16,353 nt of DNA, taken from contig CAVDTK010000040.1 in the NCBI GenBank assembly GCA_963611755.1, positions 1-16,353 on the forward strand, read 5' to 3'. Both the position numbers and the translations under genes were made by a program. Position 1 is the first letter of the stretch, and every line of letters starts with the position of its first letter. Below, one piece after another: positions 1 through 6,851 of this stretch. Source of the stretch: Paratractidigestivibacter sp963611755 (GTDB taxonomy: Bacteria > Actinomycetota > Coriobacteriia > Coriobacteriales > Atopobiaceae). The notes under the pieces are model-generated. The model did no database searches. It was not told the origin of the DNA and saw only the letters and a list, made by a program, of their open reading frames with translations.

Positions 1-1385
1 ATCTCGAGGTGCAGCTCGCCCATGCCGGCGATGATGGTCTGGCCGGTCTCGTGGTCGGTGTGCACCTGGAAGGTCGGGTCCTCCTCGGCCAGCTTGGCCA
101 GGCCCACGGACATCTTGTCCTGCTCGGCCTTGGTCTTGGGCTCGACGGCGACGTCGATGACGGGGTCAGCGAACTGGATGGACTCGAGGATGATCGGGTT
201 CTTCTCGTCGCACAGGGTGTCGCCGGTGGTGGTGTTCTTCATGCCGACGCAAGCGACGATGTCGCCGGCGGAGCAGGCGTCACGGTCAACACGGTCGTTG
301 GCGTTCATCTCGAGGATGCGGCCAAGACGCTCGCGGTTGTCCTTGACGGAGTTGTAGACGTAGGAGCCGGCGTCCGCGGAACCGGAGTAGACGCGGATGT
401 AGGTCAGCTTGCCGACGAAGGGGTCGGTCATGATCTTGAACGCCAGGGCGGAGAAGGGCTCCTTCACGTCGGCGTGACGGACGTCGGGCTCACCCTTGAG
501 GTTGGTGCCGTCGATCTCGTTGATGTCGAGCGGGCAGGGCAGGTAGTCCACGACGGCGTCGAGAAGCTCCTGGATGCCCTTGTTCTTGTAGGCGGAGCCG
601 ACGAAGACGGGGTTGAGGCCGCCCTCGATGACGCCCTTGCGGATAGCGGCCTTGAGGGTGTCCACGGGCACCTCGGACTCCTCGAGCACGGCCTCCATGA
701 TCTCGTCAGAGAAGTTGGAAGCGGCGTCGAGAAGCTCCTCGCGCTTCTCAGCGGCGAGGTCGACGAACTCGGCAGGAATCTCGTCCATGGGCTCGGGGTA
801 GATCATGCCCTTGGCGTCTTCCTTGAAGTCCCAGGCGGTCATGGTGACCAGGTCGACGAGACCCCAGAAGTTGGACTCGGCGCCCATGGGGATCTGCGCG
901 GCCACGGCGGGGGCGTGCAGACGCTCCTTCATGGTGTCGATGGCGTGGAAGAAGTCGGAGCCCACGCGGTCGAACTTGTTGATGAAGGCGATGCAGGGCA
1001 CGCCGTACTTGCGGGCCTGGCGCCAAACGGTCTCGGACTGGGGCTGAACGCCGGCGACGGCGTCGAAGACGGCAACGGCGCCATCGAGAACGCGCAGGCA
1101 GCGCTCGACCTCGGCGGTGAAGTCAACGTGGCCCGGGGTGTCGATGATCTGGATGACGTGGTCCTTCCAGAAGCACGTGGTGGCCGCGGAGGTGATGGTC
1201 ACGCCGCGCTCCTGCTCCTGGACCATCCAGTCCATGGTAGCGGCGCCGTCGTGGACCTCGCCGATCTTGTGGGTCTTGCCGGTGTAGTAAAGAATACGCT
1301 CGGTAGTCGTCGTCTTACCGGCATCGATGTGGGCCATGATGCCGATGTTGCGGAGGTCTTCGAGCTTGTACTTAGCCTTAGCCAT
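1..1385 (-). CDS. fusA: Elongation factor G, N-terminal two thirds (partial at left edge)
   Basis: Ribosomal translocase: it uses GTP to move tRNA and mRNA through the ribosome after each peptide bond and acts with RRF in recycling. About 461 residues are visible; the family is usually about 690-705, so the C-terminal third lies beyond base 1. The protein starts MAKAKYKLEDLRNIGIMAHI. The P-loop AHIDAGKTT is at residues 18-26, followed by ERGVTI (switch II side), DTPGH and the NKFD guanine-specificity motif. The visible part ends in domain III at GMGELHLE, a conserved EF-G signature. The ATG at 1385 has a good ribosome site (AAAGGAGAG) about 8 bases upstream. It is third in the order rpsL-rpsG-fusA, with a 24-base gap after rpsG, so co-transcription is expected. 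Nothing looks broken in the visible part. The identity is essentially certain. Confidence 0.98.
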   Translation of the reverse strand, partial: MAKAKYKLEDLRNIGIMAHIDAGKTTTTERILYYTGKTHKIGEVHDGAATMDWMVQEQERGVTITSAATTCFWKDHVIQIIDTPGHVDFTAEVERCLRVLDGAVAVFDAVAGVQPQSETVWRQARKYGVPCIAFINKFDRVGSDFFHAIDTMKERLHAPAVAAQIPMGAESNFWGLVDLVTMTAWDFKEDAKGMIYPEPMDEIPAEFVDLAAEKREELLDAASNFSDEIMEAVLEESEVPVDTLKAAIRKGVIEGGLNPVFVGSAYKNKGIQELLDAVVDYLPCPLDINEIDGTNLKGEPDVRHADVKEPFSALAFKIMTDPFVGKLTYIRVYSGSADAGSYVYNSVKDNRERLGRILEMNANDRVDRDACSAGDIVACVGMKNTTTGDTLCDEKNPIILESIQFADPVIDVAVEPKTKAEQDKMSVGLAKLAEEDPTFQVHTDHETGQTIIAGMGELHLE

Positions 1386-1409
1386 GTGTAGCTACTCTCC
1401 TTTGACGAC

Positions 1410-1880
1410 TTAGAAACGGTAGTGGGAGAACGCGCGGTTGGCCTCAGCCATCTTGAAGAGGTCCTCGCGCTTCTTCACGGACGCGCCGACGCCGTTGGAG
1501 GCGTCGAGAATCTCGTTGGCCAGACGCTCGGCCATGGTCTTCTCCTTGCGGGCGCGGGAGAAGTTGACCATCCAGCGGATGGCGAGGGTGGTGGCACGAC
1601 GGGAGTTGACCTCCATGGGCACCTGGTAGGTGGCGCCACCGACGCGCTTGGGCTTGACCTCGAGGGTCGGGCGGATGTTGTCCATGGCCTTCTTGAAGAC
1701 GGTCATGGGATCCTCGCCGGACTTCTCGGCGACCATGTTGAAGGCGCCGTAGACGATGCGCTCGGCGGTGGCCTTCTTGCCATCGAGAAGGACCTTGTTG
1801 ATGAGCTGGGTTACCAGACGGTTGTTGTAGACGGCGTCAGGCTGAACCTCACGACGGTTTGCTGCTGCACGACGCGGCAT
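1410..1880 (-). CDS. rpsG: 30S ribosomal protein S7
   Basis: Primary 16S rRNA-binding protein that nucleates assembly of the 30S head and lies near the mRNA exit and E site. The product is 156 residues, the usual bacterial length. It begins MPRRAAANRREVQPDAVYNN and carries the family blocks around VGGATYQVP and RRATTLAIRW, ending NRAFSHYRF. The ATG at 1880 follows an AAGGAG site at normal spacing. It lies 48 bases after rpsL and 24 bases before fusA on the same strand. In E. coli, S7 represses its own operon by binding the rpsL-rpsG spacer; whether that happens here cannot be read from sequence alone. Confidence 0.98.
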   Translation of the reverse strand: MPRRAAANRREVQPDAVYNNRLVTQLINKVLLDGKKATAERIVYGAFNMVAEKSGEDPMTVFKKAMDNIRPTLEVKPKRVGGATYQVPMEVNSRRATTLAIRWMVNFSRARKEKTMAERLANEILDASNGVGASVKKREDLFKMAEANRAFSHYRF

Positions 1881-1891
1881 GTTCTATCTCC

Positions 1892-1932
1892 TTAAGAACT
1901 GATTTGAGTAGATGTTCGTAGTTAAGAACTAC
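1892..1932 (-). repeat. Repeat and small hairpin in the rpsL-rpsG spacer
   Basis: On the minus strand the 9-mer AGTTCTTAA occurs twice, at 1930-1922 and 1900-1892, 30 bases apart. The first copy sits in a perfect 6-bp hairpin (GTAGTT-CTT-AACTAC, 1932-1918) that includes the rpsL stop codon. The second overlaps the start of the rpsG ribosome-binding site. This could affect rpsG translation or be chance; no function is proven. Confidence 0.35.
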
Positions 1933-2300
1933 TTAGGACGCTTGGCGCCGTAGCGAGAACGAGCCTTCTGGCGGTTCTGGACGGCTGCGCAGTCGTAAGC
2001 GCCGCGGATGATCTTGTAACGAACACCAGGGAGGTCACGGACACGACCGCCGCGGATGAGGACGATGGAGTGCTCCTGCAGGTTGTGGCCCTCGCCGGGG
2101 ATGTAGGCGGTGACCTCGATGCCGTTCACGAGGCGCACACGGGCGACCTTACGAAGAGCGGAGTTAGGCTTCTTGGGGGTGGTGGTGAAGACACGGGTGC
2201 AGACGCCGCGCTTCTGGGGGTTGTGCTGAAGTGCTGCGTTCTTGGACTTGGCCTTTGCGCTCACGCGACCTTTGCGTACGAGCTGGTTGATTGTAGGCAA
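1929..2300 (-). CDS. rpsL: 30S ribosomal protein S12, TTG start, Arg at position 88
   Basis: Decoding-centre protein that helps control the accuracy of tRNA selection and contacts the streptomycin site. It is 123 residues, typical for the family. It carries QKRGVCTRV, PKKPNSALRK (Lys43 present) and GEGHNLQEHS. The start codon is TTG at 2300-2298: the protein must begin with the family's PTINQL sequence, and an AGAAGGAG site sits just upstream, while no in-frame ATG has a better site. The residue matching E. coli and M. tuberculosis Lys88 is Arg here (codon CGT at 2037-2039), in GGRVRDLPGV. Changing that Lys to Arg is a classic streptomycin-resistance substitution. This is the first gene of the str operon, driven by the promoter at 2392-2421. 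Confidence 0.98.
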   Translation of the reverse strand: MPTINQLVRKGRVSAKAKSKNAALQHNPQKRGVCTRVFTTTPKKPNSALRKVARVRLVNGIEVTAYIPGEGHNLQEHSIVLIRGGRVRDLPGVRYKIIRGAYDCAAVQNRQKARSRYGAKRPK

Positions 2301-2391
2301 AGCTTTCTCCTTCTTATACCAGTTGACATGCTCTTTTGTCTTTTATTCAAGGGCCGCTCAGCACAGCCGCCCCGGATTGACGCGAAGATGA

Positions 2392-2421
2392 ACTTTACTC
2401 GCAACGTTTTGCTGTTGTCAA
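2392..2421 (-). promoter_or_regulatory. Probable sigma-70-type promoter of the str operon
   Basis: On the minus strand a perfect TTGACA -35 box (2421-2416) is followed after 18 bases by TAAAGT (2397-2392), which matches four of six positions of the -10 consensus. Transcription would begin about 85 bases before the rpsL TTG, giving a leader at roughly 2301-2386. The leader holds an imperfect GC-rich stem (GGGCGGCT against AGCGGCCC, one mismatch) but no T-run, so no clear attenuator is seen. The promoter lies just downstream of the hairpin that closes the hypA operon, a sensible arrangement. Confidence 0.65.
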
Positions 2422-2471
2422 AACGCCACGGAGCCGGGCGTATCCCTTTCACAAGGCGTTCACATCCCGAC

Positions 2472-2523
2472 TCAAAAGCGCCGGCCGCGCGGGCGTGGGG
2501 GATGCTCGCGCGGCCGGGTTTTG
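2472..2523 (-). terminator. Strong bidirectional-type hairpin terminator after hypA
   Basis: A perfect 11-bp GC-only stem (CCGGCCGCGCG at 2481-2491 pairing with 2507-2517) encloses a 15-base loop. It is flanked by AAAA on one side and TTTT on the other, so the short T-run exists on both strands. It begins about 26 bases after the hypA stop and precedes the rpsL promoter, which fits an intrinsic terminator separating the two operons. The T-run of four is short, which lowers confidence in the efficiency but not in the hairpin. Confidence 0.7.
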
Positions 2524-2548
2524 ACGGGTTTCTCAGCTGCCGAGAAGC

Positions 2549-2893
2549 TCAGCACGCCTCGATCGAGGTGAGCTCCACCTGGTCGCCCGTGACCAGGACG
2601 GTATCGGTGCTTTGGCAGTACGGGCAGGTCTTGCCGTGCTCGACCGTGGGGTAGGTCTTGCCGCAGGCGTTGCAGACCGTGGTGGCCGGGGCCTCCTCGA
2701 TGACCAGCTCGCTTCCGCGAAGCAGGTCCTCTTTGTCTGCCGCCCAGCGCCAGCAGTCGGTCATGTAGGACGGCACCACGCCCGAGACCTCGCCCAAGGT
2801 CATGGTGACGCGGCTCACGGAGGTGAGGGAGTTCTCCTCCCCCACCTCTTTGACCATCTTGATGAGGTGTACGACTATACCGAGCTCGTGCAC
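2549..2893 (-). CDS. hypA: Hydrogenase nickel incorporation/zinc protein HypA
   Basis: Small metallochaperone that works with HypB to deliver nickel to the large subunit of [NiFe] hydrogenases. The start is GTG at 2893, giving MHELGIVV; the N-terminal Met-His-Glu is the nickel-binding end of the family, so this start is well determined. Two CxxC motifs, Cys74/Cys77 (CNAC) and Cys90/Cys93 (CPYC), form the structural zinc site. The product is 114 residues, normal for HypA. An AAGGGG ribosome site overlaps the end of the preceding flavoprotein gene and only 14 bases separate the two, so they are co-transcribed. The open frame extends upstream of the GTG, but that part is a shadow of the flavoprotein gene. 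The hairpin at 2472-2523 follows. Confidence 0.93.
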   Translation of the reverse strand: MHELGIVVHLIKMVKEVGEENSLTSVSRVTMTLGEVSGVVPSYMTDCWRWAADKEDLLRGSELVIEEAPATTVCNACGKTYPTVEHGKTCPYCQSTDTVLVTGDQVELTSIEAC

Positions 2894-2907
2894 GGGTTTC
2901 TCGCCCC

Positions 2908-5820
2908 TTACTTCTTGTTGGCCTTGTCCTTGTTGCCCTTGATCAGGAGCTTGATGCCGCGCTTGGCGGCGTGGGGCAGGATGGTCCCCATCTTCTTCTC
3001 GGAGGCGACCATGGTGGAGCAGGCGGGGTTGTCGCGCATCAGGTGGATGGCGTCGAACTTGCAGCGCGTGGTGCACAGGCCGCAGCCGATGCAGCGGTTG
3101 GCGTCGACGATGGAGGCGCCGCACTTGAGACAGCGGGCACACTCGGTCTTGACCTGCTCCTCCGTGAAGGCGTGGTGGGTGTCGGTCCAGTCGTGGAGCA
3201 CGGTCTTGGCGTGGTCGACCTGGGCCTTCTGGCGGCCGGCGTGGTCGTAGCCGGACGGGTCGAGAAGGATGTCGTCCTTGTTGAGCTCGACGTAGTGCAG
3301 CTGGTTACGACCGATGGTGAGCGAGCCCTTCTGGACATAGCGGTGAATGGAGATCGCGGCCTCGTGACCAGCGGCGATGGCGTCGATCACGAACTTGGGA
3401 CCGGTGTAGACGTCGCCACCGGTGAAGATGTCGGGCTCGTCGGTCTGGTAGGTCTTGGGGTCAGCGACGGCGCCGTTGCCGCGGCCGAGCTTGACCTTGG
3501 AGCCGGCGAGAAGGTCGCCCCACTCGATGCACTGGCCGATGGACAGGACCACGTTGTCGCAGGCCACGGTCACGGTGTCGGACTCGTCGTAGACCGGGCT
3601 GAAGCGGTGGTCGGCGTCGAAGACGCTCGTGCAGCGCTTGAAGGTGACGCCGGTGACACGGCCCTTCTCGTCCACCTCGACGCGGGCCGGGCCCCAGCCG
3701 TTGTGAATGGTCACGCCGTCCTCGGCGGCCTCGTCGATCTCCTCGGGCAGGGCGGGCATCTCGCCGGCCTGCTCAAGGCAGTACATCGAGACCTCGGGCG
3801 AGCCGCAGCGCACCGAGACGCGCGCGGCATCGATGGCCACGTTGCCGCCGCCGATGACCACCGTGGTGCCCTTGACCTCGTGGTTGGGGTCGTCGAGCGC
3901 CAGGCGCAGGAAATCGACCGCGGTCGAGACGCCCGCGGCGTCCTCGCCCTCGACGCCCGCGAGGCGGCCGCCCTGGCAGCCGATGGCCAGGTAGAAGGCG
4001 GCGAAGCCCTGCTCGCGCAACTCGTCCAGGGTGACGTCTTTGCCCACCTCGACGCCGCAGCGGATCTCGACGCCCATCTCGCGCAGGACGTCGATCTCGG
4101 CGGCCACGACCTGCTTGGAGAGCTTATAGGCGGGGATGCCGTAGGTCATCATGCCGCCGGGCAGCGGGTTCTTCTCGAAGACGACGGGGTTGTAGCCCTT
4201 GTCAGCCAGGTAGTAGGCGCACGAGAGGCCCGCGGGGCCGGCGCCGACGATGGCGACCTTCTGGGAGAAGCGGCCGCGCATCGAAGGGATCGTGGGCTCG
4301 GGTACGTAGCGGGTCTGGGCGTCGAGGTCCTTCTCGGCGATGAACTTCTTGACCTCGTCGATGGCCACGGCCTCGTCGACAGTGCCGCGGGTGCAGGCGT
4401 CCTCGCAACGGCGGTTGCAGACGCGGCCGCAGACGGCCGGGAACGGGTTCACGCCCTTGATCAGGGCAAGAGCCTCGGTGTAGCGGCCCTGGGCGGCCAT
4501 GCGCAGGTAGCCCTGGACGGGGACGTGCGCGGGGCACGCGACCTTACAAGGAGAAGTGCCCGTCTCGTGGCACTCGATGCGGTTGTGGTCCTTGTAGTCC
4601 CAGTCCCAGTCCTCCTCGCCCCAGTGGTTGTCGTCGGGCAGCGGCTGCTTGGGGTACTCTACCTGGCCGTTCTTGGTGCAGAGCTTCTGCCCGAGCTTGG
4701 GGGCGCCCGCCGGGCAGACCTCGACGCAGGCGCCGCAGGCCACGCACTTCTCCTGATCGACATGAGCCACGTAGGCCGAGCGGCTGAGGTTGGGCGTGTT
4801 GAACAGCTGAGAAGTACGCAGGGCGTGGCAGACGTTCACCTGGCAGTTGCAGATGGCGAAGATCTTGTCCTCGCCGTCGATGTTGGTGATCTGGTGGACG
4901 AAGCCGTTCTTCTCGGCGCGCAGAAGGGTATCGATGACCTGGTCGTAGGTGATGAAGTGGCCCTTGCCCGTCTCCACAAGATAGTCGGCCATGTCGCCCA
5001 CGCCGATGCACCAATCCTGCGGGTCGTCCGAGCTGCCGGCGCCGCGGGCGCGCTCGCCCAGGCGGCAGGAGCAGGCGCCGGCGGCGTAGCGGTCATACTT
5101 CTTGAGCCAGTGGGAGATGTGCTCGACGTCGACGGACTGGTTGACGTGCGAGATGGACTTCTCGACGGGGATGACGTGCATGCCGATGCCGGCGCCTCCG
5201 GGCGGGACCATCTTGGTCACCTTGGTGAGGGGCAAGAAGGCCATGCGCTCGAAGAAACTGCCCAGCTCGGGGTGCTCCTCGAGCTGCTTCTGGTTCATAA
5301 GCGTGAACTCGGCGCAACCGGGGACGTACATGGGCAGGACGTACTGCTTCTGGTGGGCGGGGTTCTCCCAGTTGTACTCGAGGATGCCCTTGACGGACAT
5401 GGAGTCGAGAAGGGCCTGGACCTCGGCCTCGGGCTTGCCGGAGGCCTTGACCAGCTGCTCCAAGGTGATGGGCTTGCGGACCTTGATGTACTTGGTGAGC
5501 TCAGCCTCGTCCTCGGTCATCACGGACGCCAGGCCCCAGTAGTCGGGGTCATCCTGGCTGGTCTTGTTACCGATGCGGTCGGTGATCTTTGCCGCCGCGG
5601 CGAGAACCGCGGGCTTCAGCGGCTCCGATGCGGCGGGGCCCGGCGTATCGCGGTCCTCGTTGGTCCAGGTGGTAAAGGTATCGACCTCCTGGAAGTAGTC
5701 CGGCGCCAGGATGCGGTGCGGCTCGCCCGCGGGGTTGGTCGTCGGGATGACGTTGCGCGCGGCGATCTCCTCGTCGGTGAGCGTGCCCCGCATGGGGTTC
5801 TCGTTCATGTTGACGGACAT
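2908..5820 (-). CDS. Multi-cluster iron-sulfur FAD/NAD(P)H oxidoreductase (GltD-type core)
   Basis: Large cytosolic electron-transfer flavoprotein of 970 residues. Order of parts: residues about 110-175 look like a small winged helix ending in PGCAEF; 245-335 hold a Cys-rich set (C250, C252, C271, C324, C326, C331); 359-369 are a ferredoxin motif CVACGACVEVC; 417-476 have the Cys pattern of the GltD/dihydropyrimidine dehydrogenase iron-sulfur domain; GAGPAG at 526-531 binds FAD; GGGNVAIDAAR at 657-667 binds NAD(P)H; GGDVYTGPKF at 801-810 is the second FAD contact; C894-C900 and C910-C920 give further clusters. The ATG at 5820 follows AAAGGAGAGG; an ATG 39 bases further upstream lacks such a site. 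No glutamate synthase large subunit is nearby, so this is probably not glutamate synthase. Lying between hypB and hypA, it may pass electrons between NAD(P)H and ferredoxin or hydrogenase, but the substrate is unknown. Confidence 0.85.
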   Translation of the reverse strand: MSVNMNENPMRGTLTDEEIAARNVIPTTNPAGEPHRILAPDYFQEVDTFTTWTNEDRDTPGPAASEPLKPAVLAAAAKITDRIGNKTSQDDPDYWGLASVMTEDEAELTKYIKVRKPITLEQLVKASGKPEAEVQALLDSMSVKGILEYNWENPAHQKQYVLPMYVPGCAEFTLMNQKQLEEHPELGSFFERMAFLPLTKVTKMVPPGGAGIGMHVIPVEKSISHVNQSVDVEHISHWLKKYDRYAAGACSCRLGERARGAGSSDDPQDWCIGVGDMADYLVETGKGHFITYDQVIDTLLRAEKNGFVHQITNIDGEDKIFAICNCQVNVCHALRTSQLFNTPNLSRSAYVAHVDQEKCVACGACVEVCPAGAPKLGQKLCTKNGQVEYPKQPLPDDNHWGEEDWDWDYKDHNRIECHETGTSPCKVACPAHVPVQGYLRMAAQGRYTEALALIKGVNPFPAVCGRVCNRRCEDACTRGTVDEAVAIDEVKKFIAEKDLDAQTRYVPEPTIPSMRGRFSQKVAIVGAGPAGLSCAYYLADKGYNPVVFEKNPLPGGMMTYGIPAYKLSKQVVAAEIDVLREMGVEIRCGVEVGKDVTLDELREQGFAAFYLAIGCQGGRLAGVEGEDAAGVSTAVDFLRLALDDPNHEVKGTTVVIGGGNVAIDAARVSVRCGSPEVSMYCLEQAGEMPALPEEIDEAAEDGVTIHNGWGPARVEVDEKGRVTGVTFKRCTSVFDADHRFSPVYDESDTVTVACDNVVLSIGQCIEWGDLLAGSKVKLGRGNGAVADPKTYQTDEPDIFTGGDVYTGPKFVIDAIAAGHEAAISIHRYVQKGSLTIGRNQLHYVELNKDDILLDPSGYDHAGRQKAQVDHAKTVLHDWTDTHHAFTEEQVKTECARCLKCGASIVDANRCIGCGLCTTRCKFDAIHLMRDNPACSTMVASEKKMGTILPHAAKRGIKLLIKGNKDKANKK

Positions 5821-5841
5821 GTTCCTCTCCTTTATCACAGA

Positions 5842-5861
5842 CAATGCTCCCTCAAGCATTG
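5842..5861 (-). other. Small hairpin ahead of the flavoprotein ribosome site
   Basis: Perfect 7-bp inverted repeat CAATGCT/AGCATTG around a 6-base loop, ending about 10 bases before the AAAGGAGAGG ribosome site of the flavoprotein. No T-run follows, so it is unlikely to be a terminator. It could stabilise a processed transcript or tune translation. Confidence 0.35.
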
Positions 5862-5892
5862 CTAACAGATACGTGCTGTGAGCTGGCCTTTA

Positions 5893-5922
5893 TTGCGTCG
5901 CACGCATGCCATGTGCGCGCAA
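5893..5922 (-). other. Imperfect stem-loop between hypB and the flavoprotein gene
   Basis: TTGCGTCGCAC (5893-5903) pairs with GTGCGCGCAA (5913-5922) with one bulge around a 9-base loop. It lies 24 bases beyond the hypB stop codon. There is no T-run on either side. It may be a weak terminator, a processing site or chance; with the hairpin at 5842-5861 it fills most of the 125-base spacer, in which no clear promoter is visible. Confidence 0.3.
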
Positions 5923-5945
5923 CGGCGTGCCCGGCCCGGTCGCCC

Positions 5946-6620
5946 CTACTTCGAGGCCTTCCAGGCGCTCACCTGGTCGCGAATCCAGCCGTACCACTCG
6001 TCCATCCCCTCGCCGGTCTTGGCGCAGATGGGGATGACGCGGGCGTCGGGGTTTCTCGACGCCACGTTCCGGCGGCACTTCTCGAGATCGAAGTCGAAGT
6101 ACGGGGCGACGTCGATCTTATTGACCAGGACCACGTCGCAGACCTTGAACATCAGGGGGTACTTCAAGGGCTTGTCGTCGCCCTCGGGGACGCTCAGGAT
6201 GCAGACGTTCTTGCAGGCGCCGGTGTCGAACTCGGCGGGGCACACCAGGTTGCCCACGTTCTCGAGGAAAATAAGGTCGGCGTCGTTGGCGGCCAGGCCG
6301 GCCAAGCCTTGCGCGCACATGCCGGCGTCCAGGTGGCACATGCCGCCGGTGTGGAGCTGGATGGCCTTGGCGCCCAGCGCGGCGATGGTCGCGGCGTCGA
6401 CGTCGGAGTCGATGTCGGCCTCCATGACGGCGAGCTTGAGCTCGCTGCCCAGGGCCTCGATGGTGCGCGAGAGCGTGGTGGTCTTGCCCGAGCCGGGCGA
6501 GCTCATGAGGTTGAGCAGGTACTGGCCGCGGGCGCGAAGGTCTTCTCGCAGCTTATCGGCCTCACGGTCGTTGTCGGCAAAGACCGACTCCTTGATCTCC
6601 AGGACCTTGTACTGCTCCAT
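5946..6620 (-). CDS. hypB: Hydrogenase nickel incorporation GTPase HypB
   Basis: SIMIBI-class GTPase that, with HypA, couples GTP hydrolysis to nickel delivery into [NiFe] hydrogenase. It is 224 residues, the size of HypB proteins lacking the His-rich nickel-storage stretch; none is seen here. The P-loop SPGSGKTT spans 41-48. The dimer-interface metal site is present as Cys95-His96 in GGMCHLDAG and Cys127 in ENVGNLVCP. NKID at 167-170 gives guanine specificity. The ATG at 6620 follows AGGGGAGAGG at normal spacing. It is the first gene of a likely hypB-flavoprotein-hypA unit. No hypC, D, E or F and no hydrogenase subunit is in the window, so the client enzyme must be encoded elsewhere. Confidence 0.95.
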   Translation of the reverse strand: MEQYKVLEIKESVFADNDREADKLREDLRARGQYLLNLMSSPGSGKTTTLSRTIEALGSELKLAVMEADIDSDVDAATIAALGAKAIQLHTGGMCHLDAGMCAQGLAGLAANDADLIFLENVGNLVCPAEFDTGACKNVCILSVPEGDDKPLKYPLMFKVCDVVLVNKIDVAPYFDFDLEKCRRNVASRNPDARVIPICAKTGEGMDEWYGWIRDQVSAWKASK

Positions 6621-6683
6621 GGGCCTCTCCCCTGCTATCGACAGAAAACAACATTCTTAGTTTAACGGGAGATTTCAGGAATT

Positions 6684-6700
6684 GTTGACACACTGTCAAC
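6684..6700. promoter_or_regulatory. Perfect dyad upstream of hypB, candidate operator
   Basis: GTTGACA-CAC-TGTCAAC is a perfect 7-bp inverted repeat with a 3-base centre, 64 bases before the hypB ATG. Read on the minus strand it contains TTGACA, which could be a -35 box, although the hexamer 17-18 bases further on is a poor -10. The half-sites TTGAC/GTCAA resemble those of CRP/FNR-type regulators, but the spacing (five bases) is one longer than the usual FNR/FixK box. The rest of 6621-6851 shows a repeat TCTCGGCG/CGCCGAGA (6702-6709 and 6754-6761) and the hairpin at 6775-6801, but no gene. Confidence 0.45.
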
Positions 6701-6774
6701 GTCTCGGCGAGCGGTCGCTTTGCCGGGCAAGGGGTCGGATCCCAAACCGCGCGCGCCGAGAAACGCAAATCGGA

Positions 6775-6801
6775 CGCCGGTCTGGGGAGTAAAGACCGGC
6801 G
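6775..6801 (-). terminator. Probable terminator hairpin after the GH3 gene
   Basis: Perfect 9-bp stem CGCCGGTCT/AGACCGGCG with a 9-base loop, about 50 bases beyond the glycosidase stop codon. On the minus strand it is followed by a broken T-rich stretch (GATTTGCGTTTC) rather than a clean T-run, so termination may be partial. It separates the glycosidase from the hypB regulatory region. Confidence 0.5.
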
Positions 6802-6851
6802 CCCATGGGAATAGGGGGACGATATGTTACGCGGCTGGCACTTCTTGTGGC

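Noticed and set aside
9..1391. A 460-codon plus-strand frame opposite fusA
   Set aside because: Antisense shadow of EF-G, with biased composition and no motifs.
2261..2452. A 63-codon minus-strand frame overlapping the rpsL start, possible leader peptide (ATG at 2330)
   Set aside because: It runs into rpsL in another frame, crosses the predicted promoter and has no conserved features; a shorter start at 2330 lacks a good ribosome site.
2894..3142. Upstream extension of the hypA open frame
   Set aside because: The extra part overlaps the flavoprotein coding sequence in another frame; HypA must begin Met-His-Glu, fixed by the GTG at 2893.
5821..5859. Upstream ATG that would lengthen the flavoprotein by 13 residues
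   Set aside because: It has no ribosome site and would translate through the AAAGGAGAGG that serves the ATG at 5820.
2971..5865. A 964-codon open frame on the plus strand opposite the flavoprotein gene
   Set aside because: It mirrors a well-identified gene, is rich in Gly/Val/Leu/Asp/Ala as expected from antisense of GC-rich codons, and has no family motifs. It is open because the sense gene avoids TTA, CTA and TCA codons.
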